DNA of 64,000 nucleotides from NCBI GenBank assembly GCA_034509735.1, contig JACGWO010000010.1, positions 5,332,001 through 5,396,000 of the forward strand, in the 5' to 3' direction. The notes beneath the pieces are model-generated. The model was not told the DNA's origin, did no database searches, and saw only the letters and a program-made list of their open reading frames with translations. Both the position numbers and the translations under genes were made by a program. Shown here piece after piece: positions 46,453 through 59,689 of this stretch (the first letter of the stretch is position 1; every line of letters starts with the position of its first letter). This DNA is from Sesamum alatum. Taxonomy: Eukaryota > Streptophyta > Magnoliopsida > Lamiales > Pedaliaceae.

Positions 46453-48420
46453 TCATTTATCACAACTGGATTGTCCCTTTTCCTTTTGTTGAGCACCAAG
46501 GGCTGCTCTTAAATTTGGGACTGTGATAAAGTTCATCCCTCCTCTCACAATAACTGGAGTGTTGATTCTTGAAAATTGTGTAACCTATGAAATTGCACCC
46601 AACATAAGACAATGAAACTGAAATCTGAAAACTGAAACAAATAATGAACATTAAAACTGAAAATCAAACTTACATTAACAGATGAAGTATTGTGTGAACT
46701 GCCACTTAGCTTCAATCCCACATTTTTCCTTCCAGCCCTTTTTACCTAAAATAAAAGAAATCCAAGGTATGTTAAAAGAAGGTGTGTAAATAATAAGTGA
46801 AATAAGGAGATGTTTAACTTACAGGCAGTTTTTTCCTTCTTTCAAGTGTTGCAGGCTGTGTAGATGTAGGCTGTGTAGTTGCAGGCTGTGTAGATTGGTT
46901 GCTCTCTTGAGTACTAGGGGGTTGAGATGTCCCAATAGACCTTTTTGTTTATCACTCATAAAGGTCCATGCATATTCTTCATCAAGCTCTAAATCAGACT
47001 TTAGTAGAGATAAAAACCACATCCAAGACTCCTTATTTTCATTCTCTACTATAGCATATGCAATTGGATACATTGCATTATTAGGATCAACCCCCACAGC
47101 AATTAACAATTGCTCTCCTTGAGGGCCCTTCAAAAAACACCCATCTACCCCTATCACCCTTCTGCAATGTTTAAACCCCTGTTTGCAGGCATCAAAACAA
47201 ACATACAGCCTGTTAAAAGTGGGCTGTAACTCTTCATTATCAGTCAATTTGAGGACAACAGTGGACCCAGGGTTGCTTCTAATTAATTCCAAGTAATAAT
47301 CCCTGATTGTACTAAACTATTCTTTCAAACTACCCTGCAAGATCTCAACAGCTTTTTGTTTGGCCCTGTAAGCTTGTTGTTTAGAAACATTGCACTTCAA
47401 AGTGCTACAAATTTCACTCCTAAACTCATTGGTGCCCAATTTAGGATTATCTTTGAACTTGTTCACAAATGTCTTTCCAAGCCACCCAGATTTAATATTG
47501 CTATTGTGGTAGTTCCAACTACATTTACTATGGGTTGGATTATACCCCTTCACCTGCCATGACTTATCCCCTTGCATAGGTGACACATACACATACCATT
47601 CACATCCCTCTTTTTTACATCTTGCTCTCAATCTCCTATGATCATTCCTGTCAAACTTATACATCATCCCCCTCATAAGACAATGAGATTCAATCACAAA
47701 TTTGGCTTCTTTTTTGGAACTGAAAACAAGGCCAAGGCTCAAATCAGGGTTTTTATTTTCTGTTCTGGGATTATATTTGGGAAATTTGGTCCCTATATCT
47801 TCATCGGACCCATGCACACTCTGAAAATCATCACTGTCTGCCCCTCCTTCACTGTGCTCTCCTTCTATCATACTCTGCATCTCCTCACTTAACATTTGGT
47901 TATCAACAGAATTACCCTGCCCCACCTCACCATCAAACTCTACATCATGATCTACCCACTTCTCAAACAACCTGTCATCCTCATCCATGTCATAATCACT
48001 ATCCTCAAAATCATCACATCCTGACTCACTAGACTGGCTGGGAATGGGATCAGGATCAGAAAGATTGATATTATCAAGGAAAGATAGGTCAATCTCAGGG
48101 TTCATCTAAATGTTCCAAATAAATTTCAACTACCCTGCTCTTCTGTAGGTGGTTGATTATCCCATATACATCAGTGTCTGTCTCAAGACAAACACTGCCC
48201 AAATGTAGGCTGTGCCCAAATTGATGCCATAATCTAACCTTTTGTTTATCATATCCCAATTCTTCAACAAACTCATTCATCTCAATTAACCCAAACATTT
48301 CCAAATCCACATAATCAAAAAAATCAACTTGTCCCCCTATATAGTGCCTGAGTGGTTCAGTATTCATTATACCCCCATGGTAAATTTTTATGCTAATTAT
48401 TGTAGCTTCATGCTGTGGAT
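46453..48420 (-). pseudogene. MuDR-type transposase gene, broken and internally deleted
   Basis: Minus-strand order: a PB1-like N-terminal domain (to VEIYLEHL near 48110), an acidic linker, the MuDR DNA-binding domain (ARCKKEGCEWYVYVSP near 47580), helical region (KQQAYRAKQKAVEIL), then the first part of the MULE DDE domain (VIGVDGCFLKGPQG near 47150 and PIAYAIVENENKESWMWFL). It then jumps to a Thr/Gln/Pro-rich C-terminal part in another frame, so the third catalytic acid and the SWIM zinc finger are missing. Two other lesions are visible: an extra C near 48098 shifting the frame after the PB1 domain and an in-frame TAG near 47315. Downstream small exons are still recognisable: 46674-46745 and 46453-46584, with GT-AG sites. 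The 5' end at 48420 is set by a TATGTAG acceptor and is tentative. Confidence 0.8.
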
Positions 48421-49329
48421 CTACATAAGAATAACCAAAAAAAAAGAAAAAAAACATAATTTCAGCAATTCAGCAAAATACATACTGCAAGATTCCAGCA
48501 AATACAAATTCCAGCATAATTTCATACAAATTGCAGCATAATTTCATACAAATTTCCTCAGAAATACAAATTGCATACAAATTTCATCAGAAGCCATAAG
48601 TTTCGAAAAAGCCCAAAATTAAATTGTATAAACCCTAATTTCAGAAACCCATTTCATTTCCTCCTAAATTTCTGAAACCCATTTCATATCCTAATTTTTG
48701 AAACCCATTCGCATCCACTAGACTGAAAACATACCGTATTGAGGGACATCGATCGACTCCGGTTGTCTTCTCCTCGCTATGCCCTTCGATTCACCGTCGA
48801 CTTCGCCAAACTCCAAAAATAATCAGTTGTTTGTGATTGATTCAGTACTTACACGGTAGAAAAGAGAGTTTTGTGGGGAGATTTGGGGAGAAATGTATTA
48901 AAATTAGGGGTTCAAATTTGGGGATTTAGGGTTTTTTCATAGAGAGAACACTCACGCTCGTTTTTTCTCAGCAAATAGGTGAAATGAGTTGGGGAGACAA
49001 CAACCCCTGCCATAATCACGTGACTCACGCGTGACTTTGACCGTTAACTCTGACGACCGACTAATGGCAGGTACTCAGGTCGATGAAAAAAGGTAACTTC
49101 GGGTATCAATATTGATGACATGGAAACAGGGGGTACCAGAGGTGAAATAAGGCCATACCTGGGGTACCAAAAGTGAAATTATCCCAATAAAAAACTACAT
49201 ATTTATATGGAATCAAGAACTTGCATACACAAATATGCAATAGGAGACTGAATTCTTTAGAGGCCCACCTTTTAGGATTCAAACTTCTAATTTGAATAAG
49301 CCCATACAAAATCATTTTTTTTAATTTAA

Positions 49330-49330
<1 letters not shown>

Positions 49331-49380
<50 letters not shown>

Positions 49381-49405
49381 TAAATTATTATTATTATTAT
49401 TATAA
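49331..49405. repeat. AAT/ATT microsatellite
   Basis: (AAT)n for about 50 bp directly followed by (ATT)n, making a simple-sequence palindrome. Confidence 0.85.
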
Positions 49406-49557
49406 AAGTAATTTTACTTCTTTCTTTCAAGCGTAGAACCCAATTGAAGTAGGCGCGACTTCTCTCATTCTTGATTGAATAATTATAAGGGACTAAAGAT
49501 TTGGCTTTTAGACCTTCCTGGTTTTATCTTTTTTTTTTTTTTTTAAAGAAACCAACC

Positions 49558-52500
49558 TTATACAATATGAAAAGAGTCACTAGACAAGGCCTGGAATAAC
49601 CATTCAGGAGGATCACCCCCATTTCGAACACCAGAACAAGAATTCGCAGCTAACATATGTGCAACAGAGTTAGCTGCTCTTGGAACATGGTGAGACTCAA
49701 CAACCTCTGCAGAATTGATCAACAAGTGAATGTCTTGATGATAGGACCAACCAAGGAGAAATTTGGCCTCTTAGTTTTCATCTTCGCAATGACTGAGAGA
49801 CAGTCACCTTCCAACATGACCGAATTCCAATCGTGGCGAACAACCATTTCAATGGCTGCAAGAGCTTCGCTATGTTCGGCATCTTTAGATCCATGCTGAA
49901 GACGAGTTTCCCATTGAAGACAGTTCCCACGCCAATCGCGAGCAACGACTCCAGCCCCTACTGCTGAAATGATACTATGAACCGCCCCATCGAAGTTTAT
50001 TTTGATGGTCCCTTGACGAGGTGGAACCCATCGGCTATCAGAATCTCGAACACGTTACATTCTTCCTGAATCAGCTTGAGTATGAAAAGCTACAACAAAA
50101 GCAGCAGCAAAGTTCACGGTTGCAAGAGGATCTGCACAAACTCCATGCCACAGCCTTTGATTTCTAGACCACCAAAGTGACCATAACAGAATGAGGAATA
50201 ACTCAAACTGGTTGCAATCGAGGCGCGACTAAATGTGTTGGATTTGATCTTCCATTGCCAACTTCTCCTGCAAAAGTACAGAAAAAGGCAGTGGACAAGA
50301 GAAAAACACATGGAACAAATCCTCATTTTCATCTCCACAATGAGGACAGCCCTGTTGCCATTGACAATGCCTCCGCCGCAGATTAACAGATGTGGGAATA
50401 GCATTATGACACACTCGCCAAGCAAAAACCTTCACTTTCGGCGGAACCTTGGCTGACCAAATGAACTTCCAGCGCGAACGAAAAAGATTAGACTCCGTCC
50501 TACTACTAGTAGCCTCAGAAGATAATAAAGAGATAGCCCAGTGATAAGCACTTCGGACTGTAAAAATACCCTTTGAATCATAATGCCAAACCCAACGATC
50601 TGGCTGAGGTAACCGGCCTAAAGGTAATGCACAAATCAGATCTCCATCCTCCTCCCAGAAAATAGTTTTAATCAAATCCACATTCCAACGCAATGGATCA
50701 TGGAGAAGAAGGTCACTAAATCGGGCATCATCACTAAGGCCCTGCCGCGGTGTAAGCAACCTAAAAGACCGAGGATGAGGAATCCACGAATCGTGCCACA
50801 CGCTCACATCCAGCCCCGAGAGAACTTGACGACGAAGACCTGCACGAAAAAGTGCAAGAGCACGAAAAACACTTGACCATGTATAAGATGGATTACTTCC
50901 CTCCACAGCTTCTAAAAGTGCAGAGTGCGGATAATATCGAGCTTTCCATAGACCGGCTAAAATTCCATCAGGATGTTGAAACACAAGCCATAATTGTTTA
51001 GCCAAAAGAGCTTGATTAAAAGCTCTAAACTGGCGAAAACCTAAGCCACCCTCTGACTTTCTACGACATAAGAAATTCCACGACGTCCAATGAATGCGTT
51101 TATGCCCCGTACAGCTCCACCAAAAGTTTGCAGTCTTAGGTTCCAACTTTTTGATCAGGTAATTCGGTAACCAAAAATAGTTCATCATAAATGTTGGTAT
51201 TGCTTGGATCACCGATTTAATGAGAACCTCCCGTCCCGCTTGCGTTAACAATTTTACGGACCAACCCTCAAGACGGCGATTAACCTTATTCATAATAGAT
51301 GTGTAAAGCACGCATTTGGAACGACCAACCACAGATGGAAGACCCAAGTAAGTTCCACCTTGATCCATCAACCGAACACCCAACATTTGAGCTAGATGAT
51401 TTTGCAAGTTGGGCCGAACATTTTTACTAAAACCCACTGATGATTTCGTGAGATTAATAACTTGGCCTGAGACACGTGCATACATTTCCAATATTCCTGC
51501 AATGCATTGGAAATATGAATCAGTAACTGGACAAAAGAGCAACGTATCATCTGAAAACAAAAGATGAGAAATTTGAGGTGCTCCCTTGTAAATGCTAACT
51601 CCTTGGAGCCTCACCATTGAAATCACTGATGTGCTCAAAGTGCTCAACATCTCTGTACACAACAAAAACAGATAAGGTGATAGAGGACACCCCTATCGGA
51701 GTCCCCTTTGCGGGCGAAGAAACCCAAAACATTCACCATTGAGCAAAAAAGAATAAGTAACCGAAGACACACATAACATCACAAGAGAAACAAATTGAGC
51801 ATCAAAGCCTAAACGAAGCATCAATGATTCCAAGAATGACCACTCGACTCTGTCGTAAGCCTTGCTCATGTCAAGCTTGAGAGACGCATAACCGTCACCC
51901 CCCTTAGGAATCGTGTGAAAGAAATGATTGAGCTCGAAAGCAATTAAGATGTTATCAGATATAAGACGACCCGGGACAAAAGCTGATTGAACAGGACTAA
52001 TAATATCATTCAGAAACGGACGAAGCCGATTAGCTATGGATTTCGACACCAACTTATAAAGCACGTTACACAAACTGATAGGTCGAAATTGAGAACATAG
52101 AGTCAGGTTGAAAGCATTTTAGAATAAGAACAATGTTAGTGTGATTAATGTCCGGAGGCATAGTCCCCAAATTTAAAATATGCAGTACAAGATCTATAAC
52201 ATCGGGACCAACGACATGCCAAAATTTTTGATAAAATACAGGCGGGAAACCATCCGGACCCGGGGATTTTAAAGGTGACATTTTGAGAAGAGAATGATAT
52301 ACCTCTTCAGAAGTGTATGGGCGAAGTAATGAAGCATTCATTTCCAGGCTCACTCGAGGTTGAATCAAGTTCACAATCTCCCTCAAATTGTGTTCAGTTG
52401 GCCTATCGGATCGAAACAGATTAACAAAATATCCACGAACAATCTCCTGCATTAACAATTTTTTTTTTCTGTCCAATCACAATCTTCAATACAAAGACCC

Positions 52501-53631
52501 GAAATCCAATTTTTTCGATGCCTATTAGAAGCTCGAGCATGGAAAAATTGTGTGTTGCGATCACCAAATTTCATCCATTCTACCTTCGCACGTTGCTGCC
52601 ACTTGGCTTCCTCACAAGCCCCCAACTCCTCAAGTTCTGATCAAATAATCCGTGAGCGTAAATGCGTATCAGCTGAAACAGTCCCCTCACGAAGAGTAGT
52701 AAGTTCAGTTTCCGATTCTGTCATACGCTTCTTCGAATTGAGAAGCTGTCTACTCCAGTTTTTAAGGCCCAGTGCACAACTTTTAAGCTTATTACGAATT
52801 CGGGAACCAACTAAAACAGCTGAATGAGAGGACCATGCTTCAGCCACAGCGTCCTCACAATCCGGAACTCGAAGCCACCAATTCTCAAAACAAAACGGTC
52901 GAGCTAATCTCCAAACTGAACGAGACGACTGCTGCTTCAAATGAATCAAAATCGGAGAATGATCCGAATATGGACACAGCAAAGTCTGGGCAAAAGCAGT
53001 AGGAAACTGAACCCTCCACAAAACATTTGCACAAGCTCGATCAAGACATTCCCGAATGGTGTTGGGAGCCTCCCTATTATTCGACCATGTAAAACGAGCT
53101 CCCCTAAAACCAATATCAGAAAGACCACTACGGTACAAAGCTTCCTCAAAATCTGTCATTTGCCATGATGGTTGAGGACAACCCCCACTCTTTTCATTCG
53201 CCATAAGTATTTCGTTAAAATCGTCTGCACAAAGCCAAGGTAACGACGATTGTGTGCTGAGCTTTTTCTAGCAACTGCCAAGATAATCTCCGAAAACGAA
53301 CTTCAGGAGCTCCATAAAAACCCGTGAATCGCCATGTGATACTCGGAACAAGCGCATGCACAATCACATCTATATGGCTTCGAGAAAGACTAAAAAGCTG
53401 AACATCTACATCTCGGCGCCATAGGAGAGCAAGGCCGCCTCCTTTTCCAATCGAATCAACACAAACACCAAAAAGATCAAACTTCCGTTTTAATGCATCA
53501 ATCTTTGGTCCTCCACATCGAGTTTTAGTTAAGAAGACCAAAGGAGAGTCATAGGAACGAATCAAATGTCCAAGATGTCGAACTGTCAAGTATCCCCCCA
53601 AGCCTTGACAGTTCCAACATAAGGTATTCAT
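49558..53631 (-). pseudogene. LINE 1 ORF2: endonuclease, reverse transcriptase, RNase H
   Basis: Starts MNTLCWNCQGLGG, the typical endonuclease opening, followed by SDIGFRGARFTWSN and YSDHSPILI. The RT shows PLKSPGPDGFPPVFYQKFW, the AFVPGRLISDNILIAFE block, LKLDMSKAYDRVEW, and the catalytic HLLFSDDTLLF near 51550. After the zinc-binding region (CPHCGDENEDLFHVFFSCPL near 50320), RNase H gives NFDGAVHSIISAVGAG near 50000, AEHSEALAAIE, MLEGDC and a frameshifted HVPRAANSVAHMLAANS, ending with stop TAA at 49558. At least six stops or frameshifts split it, so it is dead. Confidence 0.85.
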
Positions 53632-54843
53632 AATTCCCGGCGGGGCTGCTCCGTAGCCTCCGCCGATGACACTGATGAAGAAGCACCCTTATCAGATTGA
53701 ATACGCTTTAGAGATGAAGCAATGACTATGCCACCCGCATATTTTCCTTTACGACCAGCACACATCCGTGAACCTGAAACAAAACGACTCCATCGCCCAC
53801 GCCGGTGAGGCAGGCCAGACGAAGAACAAGCCTGATATGGACTTGACGGAACAGAGAACTCAAGGGGAATGTTCACAAGAGAATCACCGGCCACAACAAG
53901 AGCACAACGGAAGGCAAAACTGGTGACTGAGAAACAAATAACCCACAATCAGCAAGCCCAGTCCCAGGCACTGGTGATACAGCCTCATTGAGAGGGCGAC
54001 TAACATAAACCGATGGTGACGAGAAGCCTCCAAAAATATGTCGACCGCGAAGAGAGGAAGGAGGGCGAGCACTACAAATCGAACTCGAAAGGAAAGAACC
54101 CCGCGGTCTCGAAACTGCCCACAACCAGGGACCATAAGGAGTATTCATTCCGGGATCATGAAAATCCTCCGCGTACTGAAGGTCACAATGCTTCGCCATA
54201 TGTCCAATAATGCCGCAGAGATAGCAAAAGATACCCAGTCGCTCATAAGAGAAAGTAACCGTCATTTCTTTACCCTCGACCGATCGAATTTTAGTGCCAC
54301 GTAGTAAAGGCTTCCGAACATCAAGAGAAAGGCGGACCTTCAATGCAGGAGACGGGGACATTCCATTCAAAGGGAAAACATCCTTCACAATACCCACTTT
54401 ACCACCAATGAGGCGTCCCAAAGTCAGAGTAAACTGAGCAGGAGAGAACCCGTGAATCCAAACCGTAAAATCATAGAAATTCAAATCCATTATGGCAGGA
54501 TCGTCATTAGGCCCAATATCACCAAAAATGATCAGGTAATTCTCAAAATTCCAAGGGCCACCTTCCAGAATATGGCGTTTGTCCATGCGATGCTGGAAAG
54601 TTAGTAGGAAACGATCAGGACCCATTCGTGTAAATGCCATTCCTTTCCCAGGCATAGCGGCACGGATGAAGATCGTACTTAGAGCCTCAAAGTAAAACCC
54701 CGATTAGTAACAAGTCGACCAACCAAAGCAAGGGCATAGCCAGCCATTCCCCCGAGCCATAAATCAGAAGGGAGAGTCAAACCTTGCTCCTCCTCTGCTG
54801 TAAAGGACAATGTCCGAACCATCTTATCAATCTCACGATCCAT
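53628..54843 (-). pseudogene. LINE 1 ORF1: gag-like nucleic acid binding protein
   Basis: Begins MDREIDKMVRTLSFTAEEEQ at 54843, shifts frame near 54685, continues in DUF4283 style (GPWNFENYLIIFGDI, FYDFTVWIHGF, KVGIVKDVFPLNG) and a CCHC knuckle CYLCGIIGHMAKHC near 54215-54175. A second frame change near 53920 leads to a basic C-terminus. The stop overlaps the ORF2 start in the ATGA sequence at 53628-53631. Confidence 0.8.
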
Positions 54844-55180
54844 AAGGTGAACCGAAACAACCAAGAGAGACCACTTCCCAAACCAAGTGCCAAGCGTCCC
54901 AAAAATAAACACGGCAAAACCAAACCTATAAAAAAACACTAGACCAGGAAGAAAATAGCAAAAAATAAAGAAAACGAAGACAGGCCGAAAGGAAAGGGAG
55001 GGCAGAAATTGAGCAAGGCTTAAAACACCGGCGAAACATTCATCGGAAACCAACAGGAAGCCAAAGAAACTAATCGTACATGCAAAAACCCTAGGTAGTT
55101 ACATAAGAAAAACTGCAAAAAACTCCCATAATAGAGAGAGAAAACTTCCCACATTGAAAGAGAAAATGAATGCTTTCCTA

Positions 55181-55432
55181 GTCTAATCTTGAATTGGTTT
55201 ACTTGCTAAACTCACCCTAACCAATTCAGGCTTTAAGTTTTGTTTCTTAGTTTTAATTAATTTGGCTCGACAGTTGTAAAATTAATTACAAGATAATTCA
55301 TTTCAGAAAAAAATGATTATATATGGCGTTAATTTAAATTCATGATTCATTATGCAAGGCAGATTGTAACTGAATTTCATAAATAACCTTATTCATAGAG
55401 TTAGCGGGTACATATATTATTATCATTATTAT
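55181..55432. other. Spacer between the two LINEs
   Basis: About 250 bp of AT-rich sequence between the estimated 5' end of LINE 1 and the 3' end of LINE 2. No coding signal is seen. Confidence 0.5.
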
Positions 55433-55636
55433 GTTTTTTTAAGGGAAATGATTATATCTTATTACTCAAATAAATCGTCATACAACTTGAACGACTGTCT
55501 GTTGTCGTTAGAAAAGGAAGAGTCCTCTAAGCGAGAAATAACATGTCTAACCAAGATTATGGGCTAACTTATTCGCTGAATCTATTAACATAAGTAAAAA
55601 TGAATAGAAATGAAGAATCTGCTAGCATCCTTAATC

Positions 55637-58600
55637 TCAGAAATAATAGGACCTGGATAGGTCCCGTTCCTTCTTCTTAGGCTTGTTAATGACATTGATG
55701 CAGTCCTCCTCGAGGATGATATCTGTCCAGTTCATTCTGTGAGCAAGGTCTATAGCTTCCCTTGCAGCATATGCTTCAGCCACCTCTGCATTAACCTTTC
55801 GAGCAAATATGTGTGCAATCCAATACAGAACCTTCCCGGTGTGATCCATCGCGCTACTCCTATACCAACCTCCAAACCATTATCGAAAGTAGCCCATCAA
55901 AGTTGATTTTGATAACCTGTCTGGGGGGTTTCGACCATCTGGAAGATCGTTGTTGGATACCCGGACCAGGGATAGTGTTTGGGAGTTGGAGAATCGCCTA
56001 GTGGTAGCTTCTCGCAATTGTGACAGTCTGTTCCGGGGTGTCCGTAATTCTTCCATGCAGTGTTTGTTTCTGCTCCACCAAATAAACCAACAAGTGATGA
56101 GAAAAAAATTGAAATCAGGTTTAGACAGTTACTCTCAACTCTTTGAAACCACTCAAAAGCATTAATATTCCACTGGGAAATCGCAGTCCATGGTAGGTTC
56201 GAAAGTGCCCACACTTGTCGGGCGAGATGGCAGTGTAAAAAAACGTGCGCGGTCCCCTCATCTGGGTGTTTACAATGCGGGCAGCACATGTCTGTTGAAA
56301 TGCAGGTTCGAACTCATAAGGAGGGCGTTCCATGTCAATTTCCAAGCAAAAATCCTAATTTTTACGAGAAGGGCAGCATTCCAAAGAACTTTCCAACGCC
56401 GGCTAACTATGTCCTGATTCGTGCTTATGGATGCAGGGTGAGACATATTAAGGGCGAGGTGATATGCATTGCTAACAGTGAATTTACCAGATTTAGTGAA
56501 GTACCAAGATAACACATCAGGTTGGTCTCCCTTTGCAAGCGGAATTTGGAGAATCAGGTCCACATCCTACGAGCTAAAAAAGCGGCTCTAGTATGCCCCT
56601 ATCCCATTCCCTAGAGATAGGATCGATTAGCGCAGCAACTCGGCAATGTTCGAGTCCGTCAATCTGTGGCGTTACAATTCTGAACGTTGAAGGTCTTGGG
56701 ATCCATTTGTCATTCCAAATTCCAATTCGTTTACCATCGTCGATTCTCCAAATGTAGCCCGCTTCGATCACCTTATGGCCAGTAGCAATGGATCGCCATG
56801 TCAAAGATGATCGATTACCCATTTTTGCCCCCATTATGTTTGAATCCGGGTGGTATTTTTCCTTGTAGACTTGAGCCAATAAGCTGTTCGGATTGTTGAT
56901 CAGCCTTCATACTTGTTTAGCTAAAAGTGCTAGGTTGAAAGCTCGTAAAGATCTAAGTCCCAAGCCTCCTTCAAACTTCTTTTTACACATGTGGGTCCAT
57001 GAAACACAGTGAATCTTCCTCTTGTTCTTATTATGCTAGAAACAATTAGCGATGATAGATTCGATATCATGTAAGAGGGTATCGGGAAGTTTGAAGACAC
57101 TTATAGCATAAGTGGGAATAGCTTGAACAACAAATTTTAACAGAATTTCCTTACCTGCTTGAGATAAGTTTTTCTCGTTCCAACCTTTCATCCTTTTCCA
57201 AACACGCTCCTGTATTTATGCAAACTCTCCTCGTTTAGACCGACCCACAACTAAAGGTAGGCCAAGATACATAGTGTGGATCTCCTCTTGTCGAAGCCCA
57301 AGAATTCGAGGGATTTGTTCTGCAATCGGACCCATCATGTTCTTGCTCAAGACGACCACTATTGATTTTTCTAAATTCACCTCTTGCCCAAACGCCTTAG
57401 CGTACTTGTCAAGTATATTTCGAATTTCGAGCATTGCCTGTATTGTAGCTTGACAATATATCTAAGTGTCATCGGTAAAGAGCAAATGAGAAATTTTTGG
57501 AGCTCTCTTACAGACCACAACACCTTGAATCCTGTTTTCCTGTTCAGCATTTTTCGAAATAACACTAAAAGCATCCGAGCAAAGTAAAAACAAATATGGG
57601 GAGAGAGGGTCTCCTTGACGGATACCTCTCGAAGGGGACAAAGAGCCAAATTCGCTACCATTTAACATGAAAGAGTACGACACAGTTCTGGCACATCTCA
57701 TGACAAGTTTAACAAAATGCTCATTGAAACCTAACTTGTTAACATCTTCTCGAGAAAGCACCACTCCACTGTCATACGCTTTACTAATATCGAGCTTAAT
57801 GGCAACATGGTAGTTTTTACTCCAAGTTTTTGTTCTCAAGTAATGATTAATCTCGAAAATAATTAGAATGTTATCGAAGATAAGGCGACCAGGGAAAAAG
57901 GTTGATTGGTTCTGGGAGATGATAGAATACAGAAGTGGTTTAAGCCTATTGGCAATGGTTTTAGAGGCAATTTTGTATATCACATTGCACAGGCTTATAG
58001 GTCTAAATTGTGTTAAGTGGGTTGGATTTCAGCATTTAGGAATAAGGACTATTTGGATTCGATTGATATTCTCATCAAAATGCAAGTCATTCAATAATTT
58101 GATAATATAATGCAGAACATCATCTTTAGAAAATCCTAATAACGTTGATAGAAAAAAGGAGGCATACCATCCGGCCCCGGGGATTTCAACGGGGCCATTT
58201 GAAACACTGCTTTCGTAACCTCCTCAGCAGAGTATGGTTGCAGGAGTATTCGGTTCATCTCTTGGCTCACTTTAGGAGATACTACTTCAATTCCCTCTCC
58301 CAGTTCCAAATCTGATGGATCTCTTAACTGAAATAAATTTGAGAAATGAGAGTAGATCATCGACTACACCTCCTTTTCATCATCAATCCAGTTGTCGTCC
58401 TGTCCTTTAGACCGTGGATCGTGTTCGTCTTCCTTCGTTGACTTGCTTTACTGTGGAAGTATGTTGTATTTCTATCACCAAGACGAAGCCAATTATTTTT
58501 GCCTCTTTATTTCCATGCCATCTCCTCATGTCCCAATAGTGTCTCCATTTCATCTCTATACCATGCCTCGTTCATCTTAGTGGTTATTGTGATTGTCTGA

Positions 58601-59535
58601 GAGTGAATTTTAGCTAGCATTCCTTCCAGCTTCTTAATTTTCCTACCTACTGATCGAACAAATTCAGATTTCTACCATAATTTAAGGTCTTTGCTATATT
58701 TTGCAATTTGTCCACAAAAGTGTCGTATCATGTTGTTATGCTCGGATCCCAATTTCGTTTGATCAATGCCTCACAATCTGTTGACTCTGCCCAGAATGCC
58801 TCAGATCTGCACGGACGACGACCCAGGATTTTCTTCTCTTTGACGGGATCAAGCTCGACTAATAAGGGGAGGTGGTCCGAATAAAATGTCTCAACATGCT
58901 TGACCACTGCTTCCGGAAATAGTAGCCACCAACTGTTATTAGCAAAGGCTCGATCGAGACGTTCGTTGATTGTATGTGGCTGGTCTTGTTTGTTATTCCA
59001 TGTGAATTCCTGTCCGGAGTACCCAAGATCATGAAGGCCTGTAGAGTCGATGACGCGACGGAAGTCCATGAGTTGCCAATTCGATCAGTCATTTCCCCCG
59101 TTTTTCTCTGAATGTTGCAATATCTTGTTGAAGTCTCCTAAGCATAGCCAAGCCCTCTCCGATGCAAGTGTAGTACACGTAATAAATCCCAAGTCCTCTT
59201 CCTCCTTGATGCATCTGGTTCTCCATAGATACCCAATAAACGCCACATGTCGTTTTCTTGGATAGTAGCATCGATTTGGCTCTTAGAAAGTGACTGAACC
59301 ATTACCAAAATCGTTTTCTTCCATAACAAGGCCAAACCGCCACTTCTGCTAACTGGGTCTACACTAACACCGAACATGTCGAATTTCCTCTTTTTGGTAT
59401 ATCAATATTCCTGTTGATGCTTTTAGTCTCCATAAGGAAGACTATATCAGGGTTAAGTGAGCGGATCATCTCGCCTAATCCATGAACTGTCCAAGGGCCC
59501 CCGGTCTCTTGGCAGTTCCAAGATAAAACGATCAT
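55637..59535 (-). pseudogene. LINE 2 ORF2: endonuclease, reverse transcriptase, RNase H
   Basis: Starts MIVLSWNCQETGGPWTVHGL at 59535; endonuclease parts include GVSVDPVSRSGGLALLWKK, DLGYSGQEFTWNN and YSDHLPLLVE. RT parts are PLKSPGPDGMPPFFYQRY (near 58180), FFPGRLIFDNILIIFEINH, IKLDISKAYD, GIRQGDPLSPYLFLLCSDAF and the catalytic HLLFTDDT near 57470. A zinc-binding block CCPHCKHPDEGTAHVFLHC lies near 56270, and RNase H remnants (AEVAEAYAAREAIDLAH, ILEEDC) near 55770-55690. Multiple frameshifts and stops. Confidence 0.82.
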
Positions 59536-59689
59536 TGGGATCGGTAGGCCTACTCAACAGGACCCGCTGCTAGTGATGGTGTATCATCAGATGGTTCCTC
59601 TTTATCGATCAGCCTCCTAGAAATTTTTTAGAGGATGTCGAATGACGTAGGGTTTGGATCGGATTGCTTTCTCTTCTGTGTGATGGATA

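Larger units (their letters stand above)
45531..49185. mobile_element. Complete MULE (Mutator-like element) with two genes
   Basis: The terminal inverted repeats are about 160 bp (45531-45690 and 49026-49185), start GGGATAATTTCACTTTTGG and are almost identical, indicating a fairly recent insertion. The flanks AATAAAAAA (45522-45530 and 49186-49194) are perfect 9-bp duplications. Inside lie a plus-strand GRF zinc-finger gene and a convergent minus-strand MuDR-type transposase gene that is disabled. The transposase is internally deleted, so this copy would depend on another element to move. Confidence 0.92.
49524..55180 (-). mobile_element. L1-type LINE 1, near full length, ORFs broken
   Basis: Minus strand: 5' leader, ORF1 (DUF4283 gag with zinc knuckle), ORF2 (endonuclease, reverse transcriptase, zinc-binding region, RNase H) and a poly(A) tail (T-run 49529-49544 on plus). 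The 5' end near 55180 is an estimate. Degenerate similarity between CTTCCTGGTTTTATC next to the tail and CTTTCCTAGTCTAATC near 55175 could be a decayed target duplication. Confidence 0.85.

Noticed and set aside
53884..54304. Overlapping frames on both strands within LINE 1 ORF1
   Set aside because: Shadows of the gag-like ORF; only the DUF4283/CCHC frame has family features.
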